The notes below the pieces were generated by a model. The model did not search any database. It was given only the letters and a program-made list of their open reading frames with translations, and was not told the DNA's origin. Below are positions 37,142-45,645 of a DNA stretch of 64,000 nucleotides, one piece after another; position 1 is the first letter of the stretch; every line of letters starts with the position of its first letter. The stretch comes from Bacteroidales bacterium (GTDB lineage Bacteria > Bacteroidota > Bacteroidia > Bacteroidales > UBA1715). The position numbers and the translations under genes are program-made. The stretch is from contig JAGCOW010000048.1 in NCBI GenBank assembly GCA_017642535.1, forward strand, positions 27,334 to 91,333. Direction: 5' to 3'.

Positions 37142-37524
37142 ATTATTTTGTCTTTTTTAAGTTTGTTGTTAAGTTCTTTTATTTTAATTTCTCTGTATGC
37201 TTCAACCTCTTTCAAAGTAATACACCCAAGTTCACTATATAATTGTTCTGGTGTACTGCCTTTGTATCTTTTTAACATACATTGCATCATATAGGCATAA
37301 ATATATTTACGTGCCTTTGAATTTTCGTTTACCGTGAATATAGTAGTAGTATAATGTTTTTTTAATTTTCTCGGCAATTTCACTAAACATTTTGGCAATC
37401 TTCTTCCTTTCTGTTTTAGTTCAAGTTCTTTTGCACGTCGAATATCATATGGTGTATACTCCATTAGTTGAATTTTATTACAGAGTTCTTTATATTCATT
37501 ACTCTCATTTATTGTTAATTTCAT
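37138..37524 (-). CDS. Hypothetical early protein
   Basis: The 128-residue protein is basic and helical (YDIRRAKELELKQKGRRLPK, then SEQLYSELGCITLKEVEAYR in similar form). It could bind nucleic acid, but no family is recognised. It overlaps the next gene by 4 bp. Confidence 0.5.
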   Translation of the reverse strand: MKLTINESNEYKELCNKIQLMEYTPYDIRRAKELELKQKGRRLPKCLVKLPRKLKKHYTTTIFTVNENSKARKYIYAYMMQCMLKRYKGSTPEQLYSELGCITLKEVEAYREIKIKELNNKLKKDKII

Positions 37525-37598
37525 AGTTCTATCATTTTAGTTTTTATCTTATTGTCTTAAACAGTGGTTTATCCGTTTCTCCAAGATAAAATACTGAC

Positions 37599-38588
37599 TT
37601 AACTGTTTTTACATTTTTCCCTATACAATGTGCCGCAAGTATTCTTGCTATTGTTGTCTCCGCTGAATTGCTTTGACAGGAATTGCACTTTTGTTAAAGC
37701 AAAACGATTGAACGTGGTAAGAACTCCACAAGGTTTGTATATTGAAAGTGCAGTATCTTTAGGTGCTACGTCGTTGTATCGTGAAAGAAACGCTTTTTGT
37801 CCACCTGCAACGAACTTAATCAGTCCTGCATAGATTCGTGCAAGCGTTTTTTCCGACAGTGGTTTTTCACGAAAAATTGTATTTCCCTCGTTATCGAGTT
37901 CCAGTACTTGATAAACGCCTTCCCACTTTTTTAGAGCGAACATTCCTTTTGTAGGATTCTTTTCGTGTGTTGGTTCTGGAAATACGATTGGTAAATCTCC
38001 TTTTGCAAATATTCCAAAAAATCGAGTGCGACTGGTATAAGCACCGAAATCTGCCGAATTGAGCATACGATACGAGAAATCATACCCACGGCTGCGGACG
38101 TTTGAAACCCATCTGATGAACTTCGTCCCTTTGTCTCTACTCAACGGTTTTCCGTTTGCATCCAAATCGCCCCAACACATAAACTCTTTCACATTCTCAA
38201 TCTGTATGTAGTCGGGATCAAGAGCGTCTATGTAACGAAACAGATGTTCTGCGAGTGTGCGGCTGTCTGCATCACGGGGTAAACCTCCCTTTGCATTGCT
38301 GAAATTAGTACATTCAAGAGAAGCCCACAGCACTATGAATGCGTTTGGATTTTCTGCACGCTTTTTTGCAACGTGCTTTGTTAATTCAGTAAGGTCAAGT
38401 GTGCGTATATCCTCTGTGTAATGCACGGCATTGGGATGGTTTGCCGCGTGACTTGCGATGGCATTCTTATCGTGGTTGACGCACGCTATTACTTCGGCAC
38501 ACTTTTCACCGTCGAATATTGCACGTTCAACGCCAGTGCTTGTGCCGCCAGCACCACAAAAAAGGTCGATGTAAAGAAGTTGTTTCAT
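37599..38588 (-). CDS. DNA cytosine-5 methyltransferase, short C-terminus
   Basis: The 329-residue protein has motif I DLFCGAGGTSTG, motif IV as SLECTNFS with the catalytic cysteine, motif VI IENVKEF, and motif VIII GAYTSRTRFFG. It transfers a methyl group to cytosine C5. The catalytic motif reads ECT instead of the common PCQ, a form I associate with phage enzymes. The C-terminus ends soon after VQFLSKQFSGD, where relatives usually have further conserved segments, so the last part may be lost or frameshifted. No cognate restriction enzyme is nearby, which suggests self-protection of the element. Confidence 0.85.
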   Translation of the reverse strand: MKQLLYIDLFCGAGGTSTGVERAIFDGEKCAEVIACVNHDKNAIASHAANHPNAVHYTEDIRTLDLTELTKHVAKKRAENPNAFIVLWASLECTNFSNAKGGLPRDADSRTLAEHLFRYIDALDPDYIQIENVKEFMCWGDLDANGKPLSRDKGTKFIRWVSNVRSRGYDFSYRMLNSADFGAYTSRTRFFGIFAKGDLPIVFPEPTHEKNPTKGMFALKKWEGVYQVLELDNEGNTIFREKPLSEKTLARIYAGLIKFVAGGQKAFLSRYNDVAPKDTALSIYKPCGVLTTFNRFALTKVQFLSKQFSGDNNSKNTCGTLYREKCKNS

Positions 38589-38611
38589 TTTTTATCACTC
38601 ATTAAAAAATT

Positions 38612-39166
38612 TTAAAACTTGTAATTCATTCCTATCATTACTCCAACGCCAGTTCCAAACTGACGGTGTGAAAGGTCGTAGCCAGCATATAAGCCGCACG
38701 ATGTTCCAAAACCGAAACGCCGCCGCCGTTCTTGTTTCGTAATAGTTTGCACAACGGTGGTATTTCTCCGTGCAACCGAAACAAACATACTGTCCAACGA
38801 CTGACGGTAACCGCTCACGTATGCCGTGTAGCTCAACGTGTCGGAATCGGTACGGAGCGTATCGACAAACATTTTTTGCGAAATAGGAATTTCGGCAACA
38901 ACAGGTAAACTGTCGGCTGACGTGAAAACCGTGTCGGTAACATAACGGACAATATAGCGGTATTTCTCAATCTCTACTGGCTCGCTGTATAACGTGTCGT
39001 GGTGAATTTCGATTATAGTGTCGGTTTCGGTGCGTACTTCAACACGCTCATTGACCATTTCACGCAAAATCAAATATCCGAACGACGCAAGCGGAATAAG
39101 CATTATTAGCAACAAAAACGCATTCACGCAAAATCTTTTTACCGATTCACTTATTTTTCTTTTCAT
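38612..39166 (-). CDS. Membrane-anchored protein, DUF6808-like
   Basis: The 184-residue protein has a basic start, one membrane span at residues 14-34 (AFLLLIMLIPLASFGYLIL), a strand-rich stalk with repeated VRTETDTIIEI and DTLYSEPVEI, and a glycine/aromatic C-terminus (GVGVMIGMNYKF) like the last strand of an outer-membrane barrel. Similar proteins occur in Bacteroidetes prophages. The function is unknown; envelope spanning is possible. Confidence 0.55.
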   Translation of the reverse strand: MKRKISESVKRFCVNAFLLLIMLIPLASFGYLILREMVNERVEVRTETDTIIEIHHDTLYSEPVEIEKYRYIVRYVTDTVFTSADSLPVVAEIPISQKMFVDTLRTDSDTLSYTAYVSGYRQSLDSMFVSVARRNTTVVQTITKQERRRRFGFGTSCGLYAGYDLSHRQFGTGVGVMIGMNYKF

Positions 39167-39341
39167 TTGCTTGTGTTTTATTGATTTTACTTGGATAGAT
39201 ACGCTGTGTTAGTTCATATCCTTGGCCACGGTCGCAAAACACGTGCTCGCAATTCGTAGCGTCGGTTATACGAACCATATTGCCGTCGGACAAAACCGAC
39301 AGGAAAGGCATCTTCAATATCACATCAGTTCTCAGTATCAT
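39147..39341 (-). CDS. Small hypothetical protein
   Basis: The 64-residue protein has a strand-rich start and a basic tail (TQANEKKNK). It overlaps the start of the next gene by 20 bp and the end of the previous one by 4 bp, consistent with translational coupling. No motif is recognised. Confidence 0.45.
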   Translation of the reverse strand: MILRTDVILKMPFLSVLSDGNMVRITDATNCEHVFCDRGQGYELTQRIYPSKINKTQANEKKNK

Positions 39342-40438
39342 TCGTCCTTTGATTTTGTGATTTTGTATTTCAAATTGAATTTTTTACCGAATGTATCTTT
39401 AGCTATTTCAACAGCAACATCAATGTGTGTTTCAATGAAATCGTATATTGGTTTCTTGCACTGAAGAATGTATGATGATTGTGAGTCGTCAAATTTGAAG
39501 TCTTCAATCATAGACACAAACGCCGTACGTTGTTTCATTCCTGTCTTCTCAATGAGTTTTGCAATGAAATCGACAAATTTCTTCGGGAACCTCGCATCCA
39601 TATCGTCGCATTTCCAAAGCCGAACCGCAGCCGCAACATTTGTAATCTTTTGCCCGTTGCTCTTTCTCCAGTCCTGCGACGAATAGTGGTCAATGAACCT
39701 GCCTGTTTCCTTGTCGGGGTTTTTCCTGTTGAGTAGGAAAAATTGATAATAAATATTCAAATAACCTCTCTCTTTCTCTGTGGCTTCGCCACCATTTCCC
39801 GACGAAAGAGAGGGAGATAAAGAGAGAGAGTTATTATTTAATTTAATATTATCTGATTTAATATTATCTAATATAATTGGTGGTTCATTTGATGAACTTG
39901 TAGATGTGTTTTTATTATCAAGTGATTTATCATTTGATATATCGCTTGATGAATTATTTTCATCATTTGATATATCATTTGATATTTTATTACTATCATT
40001 TGATGTATCATTTGGTAAATTATTCTTATTATTTTGTTCATCACTTGGTGGTAAATTCATTTCCATCTGTCCGTCGTTCTGCTGTCTGCGTCGTGCTTCG
40101 GCGGCTGCACGGCTCGCCTTTTTGCGTTGCTCTACAAGATTGTTATATTCCTGTATTTCACGGGAAACACGGTTGCTCGAAAGTTGTCCGTCTTTAATGA
40201 CGAATAATCCAAAATCCTCGCATACTTTTTTGATTGTGTTTTCATCGACACGGATATTGTACGACAACCTTTTTAGGTTGTATTCCACAGTTCCGTTTTG
40301 ACGGTACAGGCGTTCTACTATTCGCCAGTAGATTCCGTAGCCTTCGTTGCCGAGTTCATAGAGCAAATCCTGTAGTTTGCTGTCCTCGTCGGCAAGAAAA
40401 TCGTGTTTGAAATAATGTTTTTCCATATTGAGAGCCAT
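39338..40438 (-). CDS. DUF4373/Lin1244-type phage replication protein
   Basis: The 366-residue protein begins EKHYFKHDFLADEDSKLQ and contains GYGIYWRIVERLY, the typical start of DUF4373 replication proteins (DnaD/replisome organiser-like) in Bacteroidetes phages. A low-complexity Asn/Asp/Ser linker with repeated NDISND units follows (about residues 140-215). The C-terminal domain contains YYSSQDWRKSNGQKI, as seen in DnaT-like phage replication initiators. It probably loads the host helicase at an origin. Confidence 0.75.
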   Translation of the reverse strand: MALNMEKHYFKHDFLADEDSKLQDLLYELGNEGYGIYWRIVERLYRQNGTVEYNLKRLSYNIRVDENTIKKVCEDFGLFVIKDGQLSSNRVSREIQEYNNLVEQRKKASRAAAEARRRQQNDGQMEMNLPPSDEQNNKNNLPNDTSNDSNKISNDISNDENNSSSDISNDKSLDNKNTSTSSSNEPPIILDNIKSDNIKLNNNSLSLSPSLSSGNGGEATEKERGYLNIYYQFFLLNRKNPDKETGRFIDHYSSQDWRKSNGQKITNVAAAVRLWKCDDMDARFPKKFVDFIAKLIEKTGMKQRTAFVSMIEDFKFDDSQSSYILQCKKPIYDFIETHIDVAVEIAKDTFGKKFNLKYKITKSKDE

Positions 40439-40445
40439 AAATAGT

Positions 40446-40646
40446 TTACAATGATTCGTAGTATGTAATTATTCTATCGAGAGAGTTTACAAGAACGCCC
40501 ATATACACTGCTTCGTCGCTTCGTTCAACGTCGATTCCCTCGGTGGTTATCCGTTCTATAATCTTGTCGTTCATTTGCTACACCACGTTCCGCATATCAC
40601 GGAGCGACTGGATGTCTTTGTCTTGCAATACTCTTACGTGTTCCAT
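40446..40646 (-). pseudogene. Small protein gene with an in-frame TAG
   Basis: From the ATG at 40646 a frame of 22 codons ends at TAG (40578-40580). The same frame then continues to 40446 (QMNDKIIERITTEGIDVE and onward). Without the TAG the product would be 65 residues, and CAG to TAG is a single change. It may be a nonsense mutant, or two short genes, the second starting at 40574 (42 residues). Confidence 0.5.
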
Positions 40647-40786
40647 ATTTCTATTTTTTTATGTTAAAATGACACATCTTGAAGAAGCTTCGGTGCGTGG
40701 ATACTCAATGTGTCGCAACTACTTCGCTACTCGTGCTTTTAGACGTCGTATTACACACTTCCGCTTTTCGTTGTCAGTTCAACTAT

Positions 40787-40853
40787 TGACACAAGGCAGG
40801 GATTCGAACCCTGCAACCCTAACCGCTACTACAATGCATTATTACAGTTGTCA
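40787..40853 (-). other. tRNA-like fragment with intact T arm
   Basis: A GCAGGG/CCCTGC stem closes a TTCGAAT loop (40796-40814), a perfect T arm. TTGACA and TGTCAA flank it as a partial acceptor stem. The D and anticodon arms cannot be folded, and the length is too short for a normal tRNA, so this is a decayed tRNA or a mimic. Confidence 0.4.
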
Positions 40854-40906
40854 AAGCCAGTAATCGTTACATTTTTGACAGTAGCAGCAATTATACACGA
40901 TACCCC

Positions 40907-41710
40907 CTACGTGCTTACTTGTGATGAAAGCGTTCCGCCCGAATTATTATTATGGATATTCAGAATTTCACTCGACAGTAACTTTTCTTTGCCGGGCGAA
41001 ACGCTTTTTTTTATGTATTCATTAAATCTTTCCTCCTGTCGTTGATAATAGAAATCGTCAATTTCGCAACCGACGAAATCGTAGCCAAGTTTCCAAGCCG
41101 CAATACGTGAGGAACCGCTTCCCAAATGTGAATCAAACACTCTGAATCCACGTGGGTTTTCGGGTCTGCCGTAATTGTTCAGTAACCATTCGTACAGTTC
41201 AATTGGTTTCTGATGCGGGTGTATCTTCTTTTTACCACGCTCTCTGCCCATACGGTATCCGTCCCATTCTATGCTTACGAAATTGCACGGAATGTGGATG
41301 TCGGTGTAGGCGATTTCGCATTTTGAGTAGTGGAATACCTTATTACTACTTGATTGTTTGTCCCAAACAATCAAGTAGTTGGTATTTCCGAGGTATTGTG
41401 TGATATAATTGTAGCCCCATATTATCTGGTGCTTCGACACACGTTTGAGTTCGTCGAAGTATTCCTGTGTCGGCGTTTGTTCGTTTTGGTACGATGTTTC
41501 TTGGAAAACAGCACCCTTATTGCGTTTTTTCCAGTCTTTGCCGATTCCGTATGGTGGGTCGCATATAGCCAAATCAAACTCGTTGTCGGCACAGTTACGC
41601 ATAAAATCAACGCAGTCGCCCCAGTACACATTGCTAATCTGACCTTGTTCATCCAATGGCTGAACCAATGTGGAGAATATCGTTTCTTGTTTTATATCAC
41701 TTACTACCAT
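40907..41710 (-). CDS. DNA N6-adenine/N4-cytosine methyltransferase, beta class
   Basis: The 267-residue protein has the catalytic motif CDPPYGIG near residue 50 and a later SAM-binding segment FDSHLGSGSS, with HPHQKPIELYEW between. That order (DPPY first) defines the beta class, which methylates the exocyclic amino group of adenine or cytosine. DPPY is more common in adenine enzymes. There is no restriction partner. Together with the C5 methyltransferase it may shield the element DNA or mark its origin. Confidence 0.88.
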   Translation of the reverse strand: MVVSDIKQETIFSTLVQPLDEQGQISNVYWGDCVDFMRNCADNEFDLAICDPPYGIGKDWKKRNKGAVFQETSYQNEQTPTQEYFDELKRVSKHQIIWGYNYITQYLGNTNYLIVWDKQSSSNKVFHYSKCEIAYTDIHIPCNFVSIEWDGYRMGRERGKKKIHPHQKPIELYEWLLNNYGRPENPRGFRVFDSHLGSGSSRIAAWKLGYDFVGCEIDDFYYQRQEERFNEYIKKSVSPGKEKLLSSEILNIHNNNSGGTLSSQVST

Positions 41711-41712
41711 AA

Positions 41713-42069
41713 CTACACCGTTAATTTTTTTATAGTTTCAACAATTGATACTGGAAGCACATTTACCGAAAGCATTACTTTCGTCACGGGACTTTCAAGC
41801 ATGTCGCTGAATTGTCGGTACAGCTGCGGTCGGTACTCCTTCATCCAATCAAAGAGCATTTGTATCAACGCCGACAGTTCGCCGTTGGATATTTGCTCGT
41901 CGGTGCGACCGCTCTCGATTATGAGTTTCCGAAGCCGTTGCTGGTATTCCTGCATCATAGACTTGAACTCACGGTCGTCGCCGTTGTTGTGGTCGGGGTG
42001 CAATTTGAACGATAGCCGCCTGTACTCCTTTTTAAGTTCCTGTGCCGTTGTAATGTTGTCGAAATACAT
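41713..42069 (-). CDS. J-domain protein
   Basis: The start is placed at MYFDNITTA (42069), because longer starts would overlap the previous gene. The J domain follows at once: LKKEYRRLSFKLHPDHNNGD, with the HPD tripeptide that stimulates DnaK. The C-terminal half is helical. A phage J-domain protein could recruit host DnaK for replication-complex remodelling. Confidence 0.75.
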   Translation of the reverse strand: MYFDNITTAQELKKEYRRLSFKLHPDHNNGDDREFKSMMQEYQQRLRKLIIESGRTDEQISNGELSALIQMLFDWMKEYRPQLYRQFSDMLESPVTKVMLSVNVLPVSIVETIKKLTV

Positions 42070-42076
42070 AATCAAG

Positions 42077-42304
42077 TTATTTTTTGAGCGGATAGCCGCA
42101 TATTTCACAAATTATCTGCACCTGCCGTTGCGTGAGGGTTTGGTCGGTTGTTTTGTATCCAGTAGCTTCAAGCTGTTTCATAACAACTCTATTGCGGTGC
42201 ACACGTGTACGGAACATATACTTGCTCCATTTCATCTTGTCGCAGAACTGCTGCTTGCCTATTGTGCCGAGTTTCTCGAATTCCCAAACTTCCTCTGTGT
42301 CCAT
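42077..42304 (-). CDS. Small DNA-binding-like protein
   Basis: The 75-residue protein is basic and helical (QFCDKMKWSKYMFRTRVHRN). It ends with a segment that could form a helix-turn-helix (TLTQRQVQIICEICG). It lies between the J-domain and zinc-ribbon genes. No family is assigned. Confidence 0.5.
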   Translation of the reverse strand: MDTEEVWEFEKLGTIGKQQFCDKMKWSKYMFRTRVHRNRVVMKQLEATGYKTTDQTLTQRQVQIICEICGYPLKK

Positions 42305-42316
42305 AGTGCTTTGTTT

Positions 42317-42709
42317 TTATTGGTTATTGTCCTGTGCCTGTGGTTCCTCGAACTGAATCGTGAACGTATATCCGCATTCAGTGCAGTAAAAAGTGTTTTC
42401 ACGGTCAACTACGGAAGCCAGTCGGCTTTGGTGCGTGCGAGGATAGTGGCGTTTTACCTGCTGTGCTATAATTTCACGATCCTTATCGTTGAGAACACAC
42501 TTGTCAATATTGTGTTCTATATAGTATTTCAAATGAGGGCGTGGTTTTTTCACATACTTGTACAGCTCTTTGAGCTTGTCCTGTTTCATTTTTTGCTCGT
42601 ATATGAACTGGAAGCTCATTCCTTTGAGCGAACAACCGCACTTTGGGCAGTCGCCGTAAAAAAGGTTGTTGATTGCCCTGTCGAGCGATTTTGTAGATTT
42701 CTTTGCCAT
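42317..42709 (-). CDS. Zinc-ribbon protein
   Basis: The start is placed at MAKKSTKS (42709), just after the previous gene ends. Two CxxC pairs (DCPKCGC and YCTECGY) about 70 residues apart should bind one zinc ion. The helical segment between them is basic. A nucleic-acid-binding regulatory role is likely but not specific. Confidence 0.6.
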   Translation of the reverse strand: MAKKSTKSLDRAINNLFYGDCPKCGCSLKGMSFQFIYEQKMKQDKLKELYKYVKKPRPHLKYYIEHNIDKCVLNDKDREIIAQQVKRHYPRTHQSRLASVVDRENTFYCTECGYTFTIQFEEPQAQDNNQ

Positions 42710-42713
42710 ACTA

Positions 42714-43079
42714 TTACAGTGTTTTAGTTTTATAAATTTTTGCATTCTTTGTGCTTACGTATTTATAACCTTCGTTAGGCGATTCCGACACTGCGACCTG
42801 CTTACTCGGTTCTTCGTCGTCAACTTCTACGGAAGGTTGGTCTTGTTCGTCACAAAGCGTTCCGAAGCGTTTAGCGTTTTGGAACATCCAACGCTCAACC
42901 TCGTCTTTCACGTAGAATGTGGTTCCGAAAACCACAATACTGGGCAGACCTTTGCGTATCAACTTGTTGATTATGTTGTCGCCCACGCCGCCCAAGAACG
43001 ATGACAAACCAGCCTTTCCGTTGATGAATCGTGATTCAACGTTTCGTTTGTTAGCTATTCCTGTAATTGAATTTGCCAT
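42714..43079 (-). CDS. Helix-turn-helix protein, possibly excisionase-like
   Basis: The 121-residue protein contains LSSFLGGVGDNIINKLIRKG, LPSIVVFGTTFYVKDEVERW in a helix-turn-helix plus wing order like MerR/excisionase-type proteins. The tail is acidic. A role in directing integrase or in early regulation is possible. The family assignment is tentative. Confidence 0.5.
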   Translation of the reverse strand: MANSITGIANKRNVESRFINGKAGLSSFLGGVGDNIINKLIRKGLPSIVVFGTTFYVKDEVERWMFQNAKRFGTLCDEQDQPSVEVDDEEPSKQVAVSESPNEGYKYVSTKNAKIYKTKTL

Positions 43080-43090
43080 ATTGTGAGAAT

Positions 43091-43507
43091 TTAGTTGTTA
43101 CTGTTGTCTGTTAGTTTTATATACACGTTGCCGAAGACTGTTTCGGTGTCGTAGTAGCCGTAGTGTTGGTATATGTATTGCTGCAGTTCGCTCATCTGCC
43201 TTGCGTCGATGTCGAGTAGGGTTAATTTTATACCACCGTCGTCCTCGATTTCGGCACCGCCAGCAATACGGTTGATATTGAAGTAGAGAATAAGGTCACG
43301 CACGGTGTTTTCGGGTGTCTTTGGCGTGTGTACGCTGTACATAGTCTTTACGAGCGAAAAATCAACCACACATCCGCACTTTTCGGCGAGATACTCGTTG
43401 ATTTGGTCGGTGGCTTGGTCGTACTCAACACGTCCGGGCATTGTAATATTGTACACCGCTCCTGTGAGCCTGTTTGCAACCGTGAATGTCGTTCTCAATG
43501 TTTCCAT
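43091..43507 (-). CDS. Hypothetical early protein
   Basis: The 138-residue protein has mixed alpha/beta structure (NRLTGAVYNITMPGRVEY at the start; MSELQQYIYQHYGYYDTETV near the end). It lies 11 bp before the helix-turn-helix gene. No family is recognised. Confidence 0.5.
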   Translation of the reverse strand: METLRTTFTVANRLTGAVYNITMPGRVEYDQATDQINEYLAEKCGCVVDFSLVKTMYSVHTPKTPENTVRDLILYFNINRIAGGAEIEDDGGIKLTLLDIDARQMSELQQYIYQHYGYYDTETVFGNVYIKLTDNSNN

Positions 43508-43687
43508 TTTTATCTAATTTTCAGTCAAAAATTTAGTTTTTACAAATTTAATTTTATGCAAATATAGTTATTACTAAATATAAGTCAATAGTTTTTTGAA
43601 AAATTATTTACATATACCTTAATTTTGCCTGTAATTATTTTGTATCTACAATATATTTTTGTACATTTACGGCAAATATTATAGAGA

Positions 43688-43939
43688 ATGTTACGTGTAA
43701 AAGAGATATTGAAAGCACGAGGTATGACCGCAAAACAACTTGCTCCACTAATTGGGATCACAGAGGGTGCTTTGTCATTGCAAATAAAAGATGGTGCGAA
43801 TCCACGTCTCGATAGTCTTGAAAAGATTGCCAATGCGTTAGGTGTCCGTACATCTGAACTGCTTGACGAACCACAGGCACTCAACGGCACGGTTACCTGT
43901 CCGCATTGCGGAAAGCCAATCGAGTTGTGCGTTAAGTAA
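43688..43939 (+). CDS. XRE-family regulator with C-terminal zinc ribbon
   Basis: The 83-residue protein has an XRE helix-turn-helix (MTAKQLAPLIGITEGALSLQ) at residues 13-40, followed by a CPHCGKPIELC zinc pair at the end. It is read rightward, alone among leftward early genes. A TATTTTTG box at 43654-43661 fits a Bacteroidetes -7 element. It may be a second switch for early genes, Cro-like in position. It converges on the genes to its right. Confidence 0.75.
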   Translation: MLRVKEILKARGMTAKQLAPLIGITEGALSLQIKDGANPRLDSLEKIANALGVRTSELLDEPQALNGTVTCPHCGKPIELCVK

Positions 43940-44055
43940 AAAGTTCTACCACTCGCATCCCACAATCTTGTTGGACGATTATATGCAGTTAGGAAGCCGT
44001 CGGCTCCTGCAACTTTAACCGTCCTCATATTCCAAAGCCTTGTCCGTAGAACTTT
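43940..44055 (-). ncRNA. Structured intergenic element with nested hairpins
   Basis: AAAGTTCTAC (43940-43949) pairs with GTAGAACTTT (44046-44055). Inside, GGACG pairs with CGTCC, and a bulged hairpin is built on GGAAGCCG/CGGCTCC. On the minus strand a T run follows the outer stem. It lies between convergent genes and may be a bidirectional terminator or a structured small RNA. Confidence 0.5.
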
Positions 44056-44057
44056 AT

Positions 44058-44225
44058 TCATTTTCCCTGTTTTTCTAATAATTCAATAATCTTGTCGAGC
44101 TTCTTAATAAGCAAGCTGTATTCCAAACTGCTTTTGGCGTTGTATGAATCGAACGCCTTTGTCACAACCGCTCCCACGATTGCCGCCGCTGCAAATATGG
44201 CTATTGTTATAGTTAACACTTTCAT
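44058..44225 (-). CDS. Small membrane protein
   Basis: The start is placed at MKVLTITI (44225). The protein of 55 residues has one N-terminal membrane span (TITIAIFAAAAIVGAVV) and a short helical cytoplasmic tail (LIKKLDKIIELLEKQ). Function unknown. Confidence 0.5.
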   Translation of the reverse strand: MKVLTITIAIFAAAAIVGAVVTKAFDSYNAKSSLEYSLLIKKLDKIIELLEKQGK

Positions 44226-44287
44226 ATCCGTATGTCTATCATAGTTATTAGTCTTTAATTTATAGTGGCGGAGCCACCGCACGGCTC

Positions 44288-44755
44288 TCAAACAATGCGG
44301 TGTACTCTACGCTCTCCGTCACATATTTTGTTATTAGTTACAGTTTCAAGGAATTGTTTATGTTCGTCGCATAGTTCCTTGTCCTTTGCAACGAATTGCA
44401 CTATTGCGTTCCATTGTTCGTCGGAAAGGATTACTATATTTTTCATCTCGCCAATGTACTTGTGATTAAGACCTTTTGAGTAATATTCAATATAACCCTG
44501 TGGCGTGATTGAGTAGCAAACTCCTTTGAATGCTATGTGGTTGTCGTTTCCCCAATTTGATTTCTTGATGTCGATAACGTCAATAAAATCGTAAGAATTG
44601 TAACGGTCACGTGGAAGTATGCAAATTTTCTTGCCTACAAACTCTTTGCGTGACGTCTTTAATAAGTCTTTTATGAGTTCGATTTCTTTTTTTGAATTCT
44701 GATGCTGGATTTTAAGCAACTCTTTTGTCTTTTTTGTTAATTCTTGTAATTCCAT
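44288..44755 (-). CDS. Hypothetical early protein
   Basis: The start is taken at MELQELTKK (44755); an ATG at 44767 is possible. The N-terminal 50 residues form a basic coiled coil, and the remainder is mixed with a C-terminal QWNAIVQFVAKDKEL helix. No family is recognised. Confidence 0.5.
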   Translation of the reverse strand: MELQELTKKTKELLKIQHQNSKKEIELIKDLLKTSRKEFVGKKICILPRDRYNSYDFIDVIDIKKSNWGNDNHIAFKGVCYSITPQGYIEYYSKGLNHKYIGEMKNIVILSDEQWNAIVQFVAKDKELCDEHKQFLETVTNNKICDGERRVHRIV

Positions 44756-44780
44756 ATTGTTAATCATTTTTATTAAAAAC

Positions 44781-44866
44781 GAGAGAGCACGCTGTTGCGA
44801 ATATGCTTACTTGGTTCGGAGGTGGTGTGAACCAATCCACTTATCATCTTTCTGCCGTGCTCTCTC
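44781..44866 (-). ncRNA. Structured intergenic element with 11-bp closing stem
   Basis: GAGAGAGCACG (44781-44791) pairs with CGTGCTCTCTC (44856-44866), enclosing TTGGTTC/GAACCAA (44811-44817 with 44829-44835). On the minus strand the stem is followed by a short T tail. It could be a terminator, an RNA switch or a small RNA. Confidence 0.5.
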
Positions 44867-44872
44867 ATAGGT

Positions 44873-45088
44873 TTATTCATTTTCTTGTTGTTCGTTTTCG
44901 GTATGTTCGCCGTCGGTCTGAACTTCGTGCTCCAAATGCGTCATAGCATCTTTTATAGTGTTGAACATTTGATATGCCTCCTGTTCTTTTTTCGCTTTCA
45001 ATGAAAGTAAATACGAATCCAAAACCGATTTTACTATGTAAATCGTCAGTGCGATTCCTGCGAGTGATTGTAATAGTTCCGTTGTCAT
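44873..45088 (-). CDS. Small membrane protein
   Basis: The 71-residue protein has one hydrophobic span in its first half (LLQSLAGIALTIYIV and onward) and a charged helical C-terminus rich in Glu and Gln. It starts 4 bp after the previous gene. Function unknown. Confidence 0.5.
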   Translation of the reverse strand: MTTELLQSLAGIALTIYIVKSVLDSYLLSLKAKKEQEAYQMFNTIKDAMTHLEHEVQTDGEHTENEQQENE

Positions 45089-45092
45089 AGGT

Positions 45093-45641
45093 TTATATTT
45101 TTGCTAATTGAAGTCCGTATAGTAGAGTTTTGAATGTGTATGATTCTTCAACAGGTTTAGAAAGATAAATCTCGCAATCAATTTCGACGTAAGGATGAAG
45201 AAGACGAGGTATTGCAAAGTGGTATATCTCCATTGCATTTCGGAATATCTCGAATGGAACTCTTTGCAAGACGATTAAGTCGCCAAATTTTATAGATAGT
45301 TCTCCTTCGAACGGGCAGTTACTCGTTACATTGCGATAAGTGTAATAACTGTTTCTTTTACTTTCACGACATAGAAGAGATACTCCAGTTAAAAGAAAGT
45401 GGCTATTTATTTCTACGGTTGCAAAATTCAAATTCGATTCTCCAACTTTTTTTACGATATTGGTGTCGCATACTTTTAATGTCGTGCGGAAAGTACTTGT
45501 TCCTTTTGGAGTCTCAATTGACGAATACTTACAGGTGTCAATCAAACCCAATTGCCCATCATCAATGTATTTTTTTACTTCATCGGGAAGTTGTTTGAGG
45601 AAAAATTCCTCTAATTCTTTTTGTGAATATGGTATAATCAT
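45093..45641 (-). CDS. Hypothetical early protein
   Basis: The 182-residue protein has a short helical start (SQKELEEFFLKQLPDE) and a strand-rich body. No motif is recognised. It lies 4 bp after its upstream neighbour in a group of tightly spaced unknown genes. Confidence 0.5.
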   Translation of the reverse strand: MIIPYSQKELEEFFLKQLPDEVKKYIDDGQLGLIDTCKYSSIETPKGTSTFRTTLKVCDTNIVKKVGESNLNFATVEINSHFLLTGVSLLCRESKRNSYYTYRNVTSNCPFEGELSIKFGDLIVLQRVPFEIFRNAMEIYHFAIPRLLHPYVEIDCEIYLSKPVEESYTFKTLLYGLQLAKI

Positions 45642-45645
45642 ATCT

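Noticed and set aside
40787..40853. Functional tRNA gene
   Set aside because: Only the T arm folds well; acceptor is mismatched, length is short, and no anticodon arm can be formed.
43585..44061. Leftward 158-residue frame over the zinc-ribbon XRE gene
   Set aside because: It runs antisense to a clear XRE gene and through a structured intergenic element; composition is not protein-like.
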